Positions 1-8,610 of a stretch of DNA of 41,690 bases are shown here, piece after piece. Below the pieces are notes generated by a model. It saw nothing but the letters and a program-made list of their open reading frames with translations. It was not told the origin of the DNA and ran no database searches. A program made the translations under genes and the position numbers. Origin of the DNA: Myceligenerans pegani. Its GTDB lineage: Bacteria > Actinomycetota > Actinomycetes > Actinomycetales > Cellulomonadaceae. Location of the stretch: the NCBI RefSeq assembly GCF_014892515.1, contig NZ_JADBGR010000016.1, positions 1 through 41,690 on the forward strand. Reading direction: 5' to 3'. Positions within the stretch are counted from its first letter, which is position 1. Every line of letters begins with the position of its first letter.

Positions 1-58
1 CATCCGACATCGAGCCGACCACGCGCGCTCGACGTCGAACCGACCGCGCACCGCGGGC

Positions 59-1612
59 TCAGCCGAAGTTGACGCCCTGCGCCAGCGGCAGCTCGTCCGA
101 GTAGTTGATCGTGTTCGTCGCGCGGCGCATGTACTGCTTCCACGCGTCCGAACCCGACTCCCGCCCGCCGCCGGTGGACTTCTCGCCGCCGAACGCGCCG
201 CCGATCTCCGCGCCGGACGTCCCGATGTTGACGTTCGCGATGCCGCAGTCCGACCCGGCCTCCGACAGGAACCGCTCCGCCTCGCGGGCGTCCAGCGTGA
301 AGATCGCGCTGGACAGACCCTGCGGCACGCCGTTGTGCAGGGCGATCGCCTCGTCGAGCGTCTCGTACGTCATCACGTACAGCACCGGGGCGAACGTCTC
401 CCGCCGCACGACGGCGGTCTGGCCGGGCATGCGCACGATCGCCGGCGCGACGTAGGTGGCCCCGGGGGCGCCGTCGACCGTCACCCGGCCGCCACCGACG
501 AGCACCTCGCCGCCGTCGGCCCTCGCCTCTGCCAGCGCCTCGGTCATCCGCTCGGCCGAGCCCTCGTCGATCAGCGGCCCCACCAGCGTGCCCTCCGCGC
601 GCGGGTCCCCGATCGGCAGGCCCTCGTAGGCGCGCACCAGGCGGGCGACGACGTCGTCCACGATCGAGGAGTGCACGATGAGGCGGCGCAGCGTGGTGCA
701 GCGCTGGCCCGCCGTGCCGGCCGCGGCGAACACGACGCCCCGCGTGGTCAGGTCCAGGTCCGCCGACGGCGTCACGACGGCGGCGTTGTTCCCGCCCAGC
801 TCCAGCAGGTAGCGGCCCATCCGGCCGGCGACCACGGGGGCCACGGCGGCGCCCATCCGCTCGGACCCGGTCGCGGACAGCAGGGCGACCCGCTCGTCGG
901 CCACCAGCGCCTCGCCGGCCTCGAGTTCGCCCAGCACCAGCCGCGACACCTCGGACGGGTAGCCGGCCTCGACCAGCGCCCGGTCCAGCAGGGCGGCCGA
1001 CCCGATCGCCGACAGCAGGGTCTTCTCGCTCGGCTTCCACACGACGGTGTCGCCGCAGACGAGCGCCACCGCGGTGTTCCACGACCACACGGCGACCGGG
1101 AAGTTGAACGCGCTGATCACGCCGACGACGCCGAGCGGGTGCCAGGTCTCCATGAGGCGGTGGCCCGGGCGCTCGGACGGGATGGTCCGCCCGCCGATCG
1201 ACCGCGACAGCCCCAGCGCGTAGTCGCAGATGTCGATCATCTCCTGGACCTCGCCCAGGGCCTCGCTGGTGATCTTGCCCGCCTCGATCGTCACGAGCTC
1301 GGCGAGATCGGCCTTGTGCTCGGCGAGGAGCTCGCCCAACCGCTTGATCACGTGCCCGCGCGCGGGGGCAGGTACGGAACGCCAGGTGGTGAAGGCGTCG
1401 GCGGCCTGCCCGACGGCGGCCCGGGTCTCCGCGGCGCCATCGCGCCGCACCGTGACGATCCGCTCGCCCGACAGGGGCGAGCGCACCGGGATGCCCGCGT
1501 CGTCGGCGGCCTGGGGGACGCTCGCGCCGAGCCGTTCGAGCGCGGCCAGCGCCGCGGCGCGCAGCTCGGTGCTCAGGGGTGAGATGGACTGCGCCGGGGT
1601 GGTGGCGGTCAT
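59..1612 (-). CDS. amaB: Aldehyde dehydrogenase, ALDH7 type (aminoadipate-semialdehyde dehydrogenase)
   Basis: 517-aa NAD(P)-dependent dehydrogenase of the antiquitin (ALDH7) type. The family oxidises 2-aminoadipate 6-semialdehyde, or its cyclic form piperideine-6-carboxylate, to 2-aminoadipate in lysine catabolism. Visible landmarks are the AFN motif (Asn170), WKPSEK (Lys193), the ELGGNN motif with general base Glu271 and the catalytic Cys305 in GQRCTT; GGNN and GTAGQRC are typical of ALDH7. The C-terminal FGGEKSTGGGRESGSD segment also fits. The ATG overlaps the hglS stop by 4 nt (ATGA) and follows a GGAGG site, so the two genes are translationally coupled. It is the last gene of a three-gene operon. 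The exact aldehyde substrate is inferred from subfamily and neighbours. Confidence 0.9.
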   Translation of the reverse strand: MTATTPAQSISPLSTELRAAALAALERLGASVPQAADDAGIPVRSPLSGERIVTVRRDGAAETRAAVGQAADAFTTWRSVPAPARGHVIKRLGELLAEHKADLAELVTIEAGKITSEALGEVQEMIDICDYALGLSRSIGGRTIPSERPGHRLMETWHPLGVVGVISAFNFPVAVWSWNTAVALVCGDTVVWKPSEKTLLSAIGSAALLDRALVEAGYPSEVSRLVLGELEAGEALVADERVALLSATGSERMGAAVAPVVAGRMGRYLLELGGNNAAVVTPSADLDLTTRGVVFAAAGTAGQRCTTLRRLIVHSSIVDDVVARLVRAYEGLPIGDPRAEGTLVGPLIDEGSAERMTEALAEARADGGEVLVGGGRVTVDGAPGATYVAPAIVRMPGQTAVVRRETFAPVLYVMTYETLDEAIALHNGVPQGLSSAIFTLDAREAERFLSEAGSDCGIANVNIGTSGAEIGGAFGGEKSTGGGRESGSDAWKQYMRRATNTINYSDELPLAQGVNFG

Positions 1613-3009
1613 GACTGTCCTCCGGGGATCGTGGCAGGGGTCAGGGTCTCGGGGTCGACGCCGAGCGTCGCGGCGGTCGCCTGGCGGGACCGCTCGACCT
1701 GCCGAGCATAGAGCTCGAACGGGTCGTGCAGGTCGCGGCCCAGGGCGCCGGCCATCCAGTCGTCGTCGCGCTCGGCGCCGGTCTGTCCGGCGTCCTTCGC
1801 GCCCTCGTCGGTGAGGTTGGACTGGAAGATGCCGGCGGCGGAGCGGGGCAGGAAGTCCTCGTACACGACGGGGGCGCGGACGACGTGCGGGGCGCGCCCG
1901 CCGCCGTCGTCGGGCAGCAGCTCGTAGGTGAAGTAGCCGAGCCCTCGGTCGGCGAGCGCCGTCTCGCTGACGGGGAACGTGCGGTGCCAGATCTCGCGGC
2001 CGATCGCCTGGCGCTCGGCCTCGCCGGCACCGGCGGCACGCTCGTCCAGCTCGGCGACGGCGGCATCGTACGCGGCGCGGCCCTCCCGGGTGAGCGCGAT
2101 GCCGCGCGCCTCGACCTCGCCGAACCGGACGCGGAGGGAGTCCTCGATCACCTGGCCGTCGGGTGTGCGGAAGGTGCGCGGCTCGGCGAGCGCGCGGAAC
2201 GAGGTCTGGCGCAGCAGCACGTCCGGGCCCTCCCAGCGGGGCGGGCCCTGGATCGCGGGGATCATCGTGATCCCGCGGGCGGTCATCCGGGCGTACAGGT
2301 CGTCGATGTCGAGCACGCGCGGGGTGAGGTGGTTGATGTGCGTGGAGGCGACGCCGCCGATGTCGGCGGCGACGGCCGACACGCCCTCCAGCTCGCGGTA
2401 CCAGGCCTGGTCCACGGGCTCCCGGGAGAGCTCGAACGCCTCGGTCGCGAGGCGCAGGAACTCCGCGGCGTCGGCGGCGGGGAGCCCGCCCTCGGCCTCG
2501 GCGCGGTCGGCGAGCCGCAGCAGCTGCGGCCCGAAGAGGCGCCGGGCGGCCAGGAACTCGTCGAGGCGCCGCTCCTGGTCCCGGGTGAAGAACCGGCGGT
2601 CGCCCGGCACGAGCATCGAGGTGAAGACGCGAAACGGGTTGCGGGCCAGCTCGTCGCGCTCGATCGGCCGGAACGCGGTCGAGATCACCGGGACCGACGA
2701 CGACGAGGCGTCGCGCAGGTCGTAGAAGCCGACCGGGTGCATGCCCATGGCGCCGAAGATGCGCGCGACCTGCGAGATCTCGGTGGGCGTGCCGACGCGG
2801 ATCGCGCCGTGGCGCTCGGCGGTCACGCGGTCGATCGAGCCGAGCCGTTCGGCGTCGGCGCCGTGCGTGGCGACGAAGTCGGCGTTGACCTCGTGGCTGA
2901 CCTCCAGGAGCGTGGTGTAGGCGGGCACCTCCTTCCCGTACATGTCTGACAGCGAGCGGGCGAACGCCGCCCGCAACTGCCAGGGCTCAAGGAATTTCTC
3001 CTGAGACAT
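1609..3009 (-). CDS. hglS: 2-oxoadipate dioxygenase/decarboxylase (DUF1338/VOC family)
   Basis: 466-aa protein matching the HglS/YdcJ family (formerly DUF1338), iron(II) enzymes of the vicinal-oxygen-chelate fold that convert 2-oxoadipate plus O2 to D-2-hydroxyglutarate and CO2. The family's RHGAIRVGT segment is present (His67 and Arg71, the likely metal ligand and substrate-binding Arg). HINHLTPR (His224/His227) and FGEVEARG (Glu298) supply the other expected metal ligands. Residue roles are by analogy with the Pseudomonas putida enzyme. Length is normal for the family. It lies 39 nt after the DAO gene and overlaps amaB by 4 nt. AmaB makes the aminoadipate that, after transamination, gives the HglS substrate; no aminotransferase gene is in the window. 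Confidence 0.9.
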   Translation of the reverse strand: MSQEKFLEPWQLRAAFARSLSDMYGKEVPAYTTLLEVSHEVNADFVATHGADAERLGSIDRVTAERHGAIRVGTPTEISQVARIFGAMGMHPVGFYDLRDASSSSVPVISTAFRPIERDELARNPFRVFTSMLVPGDRRFFTRDQERRLDEFLAARRLFGPQLLRLADRAEAEGGLPAADAAEFLRLATEAFELSREPVDQAWYRELEGVSAVAADIGGVASTHINHLTPRVLDIDDLYARMTARGITMIPAIQGPPRWEGPDVLLRQTSFRALAEPRTFRTPDGQVIEDSLRVRFGEVEARGIALTREGRAAYDAAVAELDERAAGAGEAERQAIGREIWHRTFPVSETALADRGLGYFTYELLPDDGGGRAPHVVRAPVVYEDFLPRSAAGIFQSNLTDEGAKDAGQTGAERDDDWMAGALGRDLHDPFELYARQVERSRQATAATLGVDPETLTPATIPGGQS

Positions 3010-3048
3010 GCCCCGTCCTTCCCTCAGCGCTTGTGGCGCGTGGTTCTG

Positions 3049-4293
3049 TCACCAGAATCTTTCCATGCCGAGGGGGGTTACGTCGATGTCCGGTTCCTGC
3101 TGTTCGAGGAGGTCCCGCACGACCTCGCCGACGGCGGGCGCGACCCGCGCCGCGGCGCCGTTGAACCCGGTCGCGTACAGCAACCCGGAGCTGTGCGCCC
3201 CGAGCAGCGGGAGCCCGTCGGGGGTCTCGGTGCGCGTGCCCATCCACCCGGGGGCGAGCGGAGCCTCGCCCAGGGCCGGCGCACACTGCGCCGCGGCCCG
3301 GCGCAGCACGGGGACCAGCCGCGGCTCGTGCCCCGGTTCCAGGGGCCGGTCCGGGCGCTCGACGCCCAGCATCACCCGGTCCGGCTCGGCGTTGGCGAAC
3401 CAGAACGTGGAGCCGACGTCGATCGTGGCCGGGACCTGACCCGGCCGCGGGACGAGCGGCAGGGTGAAACCGAGGGCGCGCCGCCGGGCGACGAGGGGGA
3501 GGCGGAGGTCGCCGGGGTCCGCGGAGGCGGGCGGACCCGGGGCCAGGGAAGGCCCGGACGGCAGGTCCGACGCCGCGAGCTGCGCGGAATGCACCCCGGC
3601 GCACAGCACCACCGCGCCGGTGTGCACCTTCCCGTGCTCCGTCCAGGCCGCCGCGACCGCGCCGCCCGACCGCTCGATCCCCTTGACCATGCAGTGCTCC
3701 CGGAGCACCGCGCCCCGGTCGGCCGCCGCCGCGAGCAGGTCGGCCGCGGCGGTTCCCGGCGCATGCCACCGCTCGGGGGCGATCAGCGCCGCGCCCGCGT
3801 ACTGCCAGGCGGCGACGTACGGGTTGAGCACCGCGGCGTCCTGCGCGCGGATCATCATGCTGTCCAGGCCCCGCGCGGCGTGCCGGGCGACCGCGTCGGT
3901 GTACGCGGCGACGAGGTCGTCGTCCGGCAGCAGGTGGAGGCTCGCGCGCGTCGATGCCCCGTGCCCGATGCCGGCGCGGGCCGGGAGGTCGGCGTACAGC
4001 TCGGCGCTGCGCCGGATGAGGGCCTCGATCGCTCGGCCCGCGGCCGGCACCTGCGCCCCGACGGCGTGCCCGGCGATCGGCACCGGTGGCGCGGCCCGCT
4101 GGGACGTCGTCGCGAAGTGCGTCGGTTCCGCGCCGTCGGGCAGGGTGAACGCCTCCGCGAGCAGCACGCTCGCACCGGCGTCGGCCAACTGGTACGCGAC
4201 GGCGGCTCCGACGGCGCCGCCACCGGCGACGACGACGTCGACCGTCCTGGGCAGGGCGCCCTGCCTGCTCCGCCGGACGGAGGGGATCGGCAT
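3049..4293 (-). CDS. FAD-dependent amine/amino-acid oxidase, DAO family (candidate pipecolate oxidase)
   Basis: 414-aa flavoprotein with an N-terminal Rossmann dinucleotide site (VVVAGGGAVGAAVAYQLA, about residues 19-36) and the C-terminal GWMGTRTETPDGLPLLG and GLLYATGFNGAA segments typical of the D-amino-acid oxidase/glycine oxidase/sarcosine oxidase fold. It is the first gene of the operon with hglS and amaB. L-pipecolate oxidase (AmaA) is a DAO-family enzyme whose product, piperideine-6-carboxylate, is the AmaB substrate, so AmaA is the best contextual guess. Oxidation of another lysine-derived amine, or of L-2-hydroxyglutarate (LhgO is also DAO-family), cannot be excluded from sequence. 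The ATG has no clear ribosome site; a CACAAT hexamer ends 6 nt before it, suggesting a leaderless mRNA. Confidence 0.8.
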   Translation of the reverse strand: MPIPSVRRSRQGALPRTVDVVVAGGGAVGAAVAYQLADAGASVLLAEAFTLPDGAEPTHFATTSQRAAPPVPIAGHAVGAQVPAAGRAIEALIRRSAELYADLPARAGIGHGASTRASLHLLPDDDLVAAYTDAVARHAARGLDSMMIRAQDAAVLNPYVAAWQYAGAALIAPERWHAPGTAAADLLAAAADRGAVLREHCMVKGIERSGGAVAAAWTEHGKVHTGAVVLCAGVHSAQLAASDLPSGPSLAPGPPASADPGDLRLPLVARRRALGFTLPLVPRPGQVPATIDVGSTFWFANAEPDRVMLGVERPDRPLEPGHEPRLVPVLRRAAAQCAPALGEAPLAPGWMGTRTETPDGLPLLGAHSSGLLYATGFNGAAARVAPAVGEVVRDLLEQQEPDIDVTPLGMERFW

Positions 4294-4299
4294 GCGCAG

Positions 4300-4305
4300 A
4301 TTGTG
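4300..4305 (-). promoter_or_regulatory. Probable -10 element of the lysine-catabolism operon
   Basis: Hexamer CACAAT on the minus strand, six bases before the ATG of the DAO gene. With no Shine-Dalgarno sequence in between, this spacing puts the transcription start at or next to the A of the ATG. Only 4 of 6 bases match TATAAT and no convincing -35 is seen. The interval 4294-4466 holds this promoter and that of the divergent SDR gene. Confidence 0.4.
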
Positions 4306-4466
4306 CCACCGGGGATCCGGTTCGGCAGATCACGGGATCCAGGCTCTTGCGGCGCCCGCGCGGAGGCACCCGCTCGCGAAGGTCGCGGGCGGGTCGCAGG
4401 GGAGCGCCTCACCTGGAACGCCGCTCTCCGCTCGCCCATACTGGGAACCGCGACGAGGAGGAAGCC

Positions 4467-5381
4467 GTGCCAACCATCGTCATGACCGGCGGGACGTCGG
4501 GATTCGGGGCGATCGCTCTCGGACACCTGGCCGCCGCCGGCCAGGCCCGCTTGCTGATCGGCGCCCGCCGCCCGCCCGCCGTCGGCGATCACCTGCCGCT
4601 CGACCTGACGCGGCTCGACGACGTGCGCGCGTTCGCCGCCGCGGCCCTGCGCCGGCTCGACGGTGCGCCCGTGGACATCCTGGTGCTCAACGCCGGCATC
4701 GTCCGGGCCGACGACACCGGGCGCACCCCTGACGGCTTCGAGACCACCTTCGCGGTCAACCACCTGGCGCACTACCTGTTGCTCCGCCTCCTGCTCCCGG
4801 CGCTCGCCGACGGCGGCCGGGTCGTGCTGACCACCAGCGGCACGCACGATCCCGGCGTCGGCGCCGGTCTGGCGACGCCGCGGCACGCGGACGTCGGGCT
4901 GCTCGCGCGACCCGACCACGACCCGGGCCGGGACCCGCACCCCCGGCGGGCCGGCGAGCACGCCTACACCGCCTCGAAACTCTGCGCGATCCTCACGGCG
5001 CGGGCGCTGGCCGCGCGTCCCGAGGGGGAACGGCTCACCGTGCTCTCCTACGACCCGGGGCAGGTGTTCGGCACGGGCCTGGCGCACGGCCTGTCGCCGG
5101 TCCGCCGGGTCGCCTGGCGGGTGATGGGGGCCGGGGCGATGCGCGCGGTGACGACCCGGCTGTCGAGCACGATCAACCGTGCCGACGACGCCGGACGCGC
5201 CCTTGCCGGCCTGGCGCTCGGCGAGCGGGACGGCGGCACGGATCCACCGGCCGGGCGGGACTACGCGGCATTGCGCCGAGGCCGTCTGATCTGGCCCGAC
5301 CCATCGGAGCTCGCGCGCGACGACACGCTCGCGCGCGACGTGTGGGACGCCAGCGAGCGGCTGCTGGGGCGGCTCGGGTGA
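4467..5381 (+). CDS. Short-chain dehydrogenase/reductase (SDR)
   Basis: 304-aa classical SDR. The N-terminal TGGTSGFGA glycine motif binds NAD(P)H, LNAGI is the NAG motif, and YTASK carries the catalytic Tyr and Lys; the preceding TTSGTH segment holds the Ser. Overall it resembles the protochlorophyllide-reductase-like/retinol-dehydrogenase-like SDRs that act on diverse carbonyls; the substrate is unknown. The GTG start is chosen because GAGGAGGAAG lies just upstream and the nucleotide-binding strand begins at residue 3; an upstream in-frame extension has no family-like residues. A CATACT hexamer at 4437-4442 is a plausible -10. It diverges from the lysine operon and stands alone, so a shared pathway is not indicated. 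Confidence 0.85.
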   Translation: MPTIVMTGGTSGFGAIALGHLAAAGQARLLIGARRPPAVGDHLPLDLTRLDDVRAFAAAALRRLDGAPVDILVLNAGIVRADDTGRTPDGFETTFAVNHLAHYLLLRLLLPALADGGRVVLTTSGTHDPGVGAGLATPRHADVGLLARPDHDPGRDPHPRRAGEHAYTASKLCAILTARALAARPEGERLTVLSYDPGQVFGTGLAHGLSPVRRVAWRVMGAGAMRAVTTRLSSTINRADDAGRALAGLALGERDGGTDPPAGRDYAALRRGRLIWPDPSELARDDTLARDVWDASERLLGRLG

Positions 5382-5483
5382 GAGCGATCCGGATCAGCCG
5401 CCGTCTCTGACGAGCGGCTTCCTCGGGTTCCGCTGCGGGCACGTGCCTCGTTCCTCGGCCCGTACCCTCCGCTGCACCCGTCG

Positions 5484-6701
5484 TCAGCCGCCGCTGACGC
5501 TCAGTTCCGCCTCGCGGAGCCGGGCCTCGAACTCCGCGTCGAGCTCGCGGGAGTCGAGCCAGCCGTACGGGAGGTGCGGCGTCTTGGGAGTGCCCGCGCG
5601 CCCGCGCTGCCCCTCGGCGTCGGCCCCCGGGTAGCCGATCGTCAGGTCCAGCGCGTCGAGCAGCGCGCGGAGCTCCGCGAGGGAGGAGACCCGGGCGAGC
5701 GCGTGCCGGGCCTCGCCGCCCACCGCGTAGCCCTTGAGGTACCAGGCCATGTGCTTGCGCAGGTCGCGCACGCCGCGGTGCTCGTCGCCGTCGTAGTAGT
5801 CGACCATGAGCTCGCCGTGTCGGTACAGGACGTCCGCGACCTCGCGCAGCCCCGGCCGCACCCGGACGTCCGAGCCGTTGAACGCGGCGGCGAGATCGGC
5901 GAACAGCCAGGGGCGGCCCTGGCAGCCGCGGCCCACCACCACGCCGTCGGCTCCCGTGCGCCGGACCATGTCGAGGGCGTCCTCCGCGGACCAGATGTCG
6001 CCGTTGCCCAGCACGGGGACCGTCCGGACCGTCTCCTTGAGGCGGGCGATCGACTCCCAGTCCGCGACCCCGGAGTAGTGCTGTGCGGCCGTGCGGGCGT
6101 GCAGAGCGACGGCGGCGACGCCGAGCCCCTCCGCGATGTGCCCGGCCTCGAGATAGGTGAGGTGGTCGTCGTCGATGCCCTTGCGCATCTTGACGGTCAC
6201 CGGGACGCCGTACGGTGCGGCGGCGTCGACGGCCGCGCGCACGATGTCGGTGAACAGCTGGCGCTTCCACGGCAGGGCCGCCCCACCGCCCTTGCGGGTC
6301 ACCTTGGGCACGGGGCAGCCGAAGTTGAGGTCGACGTGGTCGGCGCGATCCTCGGCGGCGATGATCCGGACCGCCGCGGCGACCGTGGCCGGGTCGACGC
6401 CGTACACCTGCGCGGAACGCGGGGACTCGTCGGCGCCGAACGTGACGATGCGCAGCGCCGCCTCGTTGCGCTCGACGAGCGCGCGGGAGGTGACCATCTC
6501 CGCGACGTACAGGCCCGGATCGAACCCCGTGCTCCGCCCGGCCTCGCGGCACAGGGTGCGGAAGGCGCGGTTCGTCACGCCCGCCATGGGCGCGAGCACC
6601 ACGGGCGTCGCCACGGTGAGCGGCCCGATCCGCAACGGTGGCAGCACGGGAGCCGGCACGGGCGTGCCGGCGCGGTCGAGAAGGGAAGTCACGCGCCCCA
6701 T
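5484..6701 (-). CDS. dusB: tRNA-dihydrouridine synthase
   Basis: 405-aa FMN-dependent enzyme that reduces uridines in the tRNA D-loop using NADPH. Family signatures are clear: LAPMAGVTNRAFR near the N-terminus, AQVYG, DLNFGCPVPKVTRKGGGAAL with the catalytic Cys, VTVKMRKG, NGDI, and GVVVGRGCQGRPW for FMN phosphate binding. The C-terminal helical domain includes the DLRKHMAWY segment. Length fits actinobacterial DusB. The start is uncertain: the ATG at 6701 has neither a ribosome site nor a -10, while the GTG three codons downstream (6692) lies 7 nt after GACAAT and could be a leaderless start. In relatives this gene usually sits near dgt and dnaG; here both are several kilobases away. Confidence 0.93.
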   Translation of the reverse strand: MGRVTSLLDRAGTPVPAPVLPPLRIGPLTVATPVVLAPMAGVTNRAFRTLCREAGRSTGFDPGLYVAEMVTSRALVERNEAALRIVTFGADESPRSAQVYGVDPATVAAAVRIIAAEDRADHVDLNFGCPVPKVTRKGGGAALPWKRQLFTDIVRAAVDAAAPYGVPVTVKMRKGIDDDHLTYLEAGHIAEGLGVAAVALHARTAAQHYSGVADWESIARLKETVRTVPVLGNGDIWSAEDALDMVRRTGADGVVVGRGCQGRPWLFADLAAAFNGSDVRVRPGLREVADVLYRHGELMVDYYDGDEHRGVRDLRKHMAWYLKGYAVGGEARHALARVSSLAELRALLDALDLTIGYPGADAEGQRGRAGTPKTPHLPYGWLDSRELDAEFEARLREAELSVSGG

Positions 6702-6828
6702 TGTCCCAAACCCCCGCGCCCCCGGAACGTCGCCTGCATCACGGCAGTTCTGGGGCGAGCGACGGCGGCGGCCCTTTTCATTCGTCCGAACCATCTGTAT
6801 CGTCTTGCAACGAACTTCAGAAAATCTT

Positions 6829-6844
6829 GCAGCAAGGTTGCTGC
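6829..6844. promoter_or_regulatory. Candidate MalR-type operator upstream of the amylase gene
   Basis: Perfect inverted repeat GCAGCAA-GG-TTGCTGC, 32 nt before the amylase ATG, overlapping a second palindrome CTTGC-A-GCAAG. A further TTGCAACG word lies at 6805-6812. The same TTGCAA/CTTGCA vocabulary occurs upstream of the alpha-glucosidase and malE genes, and a LacI-family gene lies between them, so this is probably its binding site. Family operators are short inverted repeats of this kind; binding is inferred. Confidence 0.55.
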
Positions 6845-6875
6845 GCACCGAGTCAGTACTACCCCGGGAGACGCA

Positions 6876-8594
6876 ATGACGCGCCGAACACCGTTGTTCG
6901 CCCTGCTCACGGCCCTGGCCGCGGCCCTCGCGACCATGATCACCCTCGGCCTGACGACGGCCGCCTCGAGGGACGCCGCCGCCAGCACGCCCCCGCGCGG
7001 CGACCGGGACGTGATCCTCAACCTCTTCCAGTGGACGTGGAGCTCCGTGGCTTCGGAGTGCACCAGCACGATCGGTCCCGCCGGCTTCGGCTACGTGCAG
7101 GTGTCGCCACCCAACGAGCACGTCACCGGCACCCAGTGGTGGACGTCCTACCAGCCCGTTTCCTATCAGATCGAGTCCAAGCTCGGCACCCGCGCCGAGT
7201 TCGCCGCGATGGTGAACGCCTGCCACTCGGCCGGCGTCGGCGTCATCGCGGACGCCGTCGTCAACCACATGGCCGCGAACTCCGGCTCCGGCGTCGCCGG
7301 CAGCGCCTACGGCCAGGACTGGTTCCCCGGCATCTACGGCGGCAACGACTTCAACGACTGCAAGACGGACATCAGCGACTACGGCGACCGCTGGGAGGTG
7401 CAGAACTGCCGCCTGGTGAGCCTGCAGGACCTGCGCACCGGCTCCGACTACGTGCGGGGCCGGCTCGCGGACTACCTCGACGACCTGACCTCGCTCGGCG
7501 TCGACGGGTTCCGCATCGACGCCGCCAAGCACATTCCCGCCGAGGACCTCGCCGCGATCAAGGCGCAGAGCTCGGGCGTCTTCTGGGTCCAGGAGGTCAT
7601 CGGGGCCGCCGGTGAGCCCATCCAGCCGTCCGAGTACACGGGCAACGGCGACGTGCACGAGTTCGACTACGCCCGCCGGCTCCGGCACGACTTCGACGGT
7701 CAGATCAAGAACCTGCGCTACATCGGTGACAACAAGCTGCCGAGCGACGTCGCGAGCGTCTTCGTCGACAACCACGACACCGAGCGCAACGGCGAGACGA
7801 TGAACTACCAGTGGGGCGCCAAGTACGTGCTGGCCAACACGTTCATGCTGTCCTGGCCGTACGGCTCGCCGACCGTCTACTCGGGCTACGAGTTCTCCGA
7901 CTACGACGCCGGCGTGCCCGGATCCACCGACACCTCCGTGCCCGACGCCGACTGCGGCGGCGTGTTCACCTGTACCCAGCGCTGGACCGAGATCCGGGGC
8001 ATGGTCGGCTTCCACAACGAGGTCGCCGGCACCGCCGTCACGAACTGGTGGGACGACGGCGCCAACAACATCGGCTACGGCCGCGGCCAGAGCGGCTACG
8101 TGGCCATCAACAACACCGGCTCGTCCGTGAGCCGCACCTACGAGACCTCGCTCCCGGCCGGGACGTACTGCGACGTCGTCGCCGCCTCGAACTGCTCGGT
8201 CACGTGGACGGTGAACGGGTCCGGCCAGTTGAGCGCGACGCTCCCCGCGTACGGCGCGCTGGCGGTGCACGTGGGCGCCACGTCGGGCTCGCCGACGCCG
8301 GAGGACGGCGACGTCTCCGTCGCGGTGCACGCCGAGACCGTCTGGGGCCAGAACGTCTACCTGGTGGGCGACCGGCCCGAGCTCGGGTCGTGGACCCCGT
8401 CGAGCGGCGTCGCGCTGTCGGCCGCCTCGTACCCGACCTGGACCGGGACGGTCGACCTGCCCGCCGGTGCCACCTTCGAGTACAAGTACGTGAAGATCGA
8501 CGGGAACGGCAACGTGACCTGGGAGAGCGGGGCGAACCGCACCGCCACGGTGGGCCCGGACGGCTCGCTCACCTTGAACGACACCTGGCGCTGA
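6876..8594 (+). CDS. Secreted alpha-amylase, GH13 with C-terminal CBM20
   Basis: 572-aa enzyme that hydrolyses internal alpha-1,4 bonds of starch outside the cell. The N-terminus has an MTRR start, a hydrophobic stretch to about residue 30 and a probable signal-peptidase site around residues 36-40. The GH13 signature regions are in order: DAVVNH (126-131), GFRIDAAKH with nucleophile Asp215, WVQE with acid/base Glu240, and FVDNHD with Asp301. The LNLFQWTW start resembles Streptomyces and animal-type amylases. A beta-sandwich domain C follows, then a Ser/Pro-rich hinge and a starch-binding CBM20 at about 478-572 (Trp residues in VWGQN, GSW and TWESG). GGGAG precedes the ATG. It is monocistronic, next to the mal genes, and probably controlled by the same LacI regulator. 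Confidence 0.95.
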   Translation: MTRRTPLFALLTALAAALATMITLGLTTAASRDAAASTPPRGDRDVILNLFQWTWSSVASECTSTIGPAGFGYVQVSPPNEHVTGTQWWTSYQPVSYQIESKLGTRAEFAAMVNACHSAGVGVIADAVVNHMAANSGSGVAGSAYGQDWFPGIYGGNDFNDCKTDISDYGDRWEVQNCRLVSLQDLRTGSDYVRGRLADYLDDLTSLGVDGFRIDAAKHIPAEDLAAIKAQSSGVFWVQEVIGAAGEPIQPSEYTGNGDVHEFDYARRLRHDFDGQIKNLRYIGDNKLPSDVASVFVDNHDTERNGETMNYQWGAKYVLANTFMLSWPYGSPTVYSGYEFSDYDAGVPGSTDTSVPDADCGGVFTCTQRWTEIRGMVGFHNEVAGTAVTNWWDDGANNIGYGRGQSGYVAINNTGSSVSRTYETSLPAGTYCDVVAASNCSVTWTVNGSGQLSATLPAYGALAVHVGATSGSPTPEDGDVSVAVHAETVWGQNVYLVGDRPELGSWTPSSGVALSAASYPTWTGTVDLPAGATFEYKYVKIDGNGNVTWESGANRTATVGPDGSLTLNDTWR

Positions 8595-8610
8595 CCCCCC
8601 GACTCCTGCT

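Noticed and set aside
4294-4466. Possible small gene in the divergent region before the SDR
   Set aside because: The only open frame is the upstream extension of the SDR frame; it has no ribosome site and runs through the promoter region.
5484-8330. A 948-codon open frame on the minus strand that runs across the amylase gene into dusB
   Set aside because: Only its last 405 codons match DusB. The upstream part is antisense to the amylase coding region and has the Val/Gly/Arg-rich composition of GC-driven shadow frames.
5574-8594. A 1006-codon plus-strand frame suggesting a fusion to the amylase
   Set aside because: The first 430 codons are antisense to dusB and show no domain. The amylase has its own ribosome site and signal peptide at 6876.
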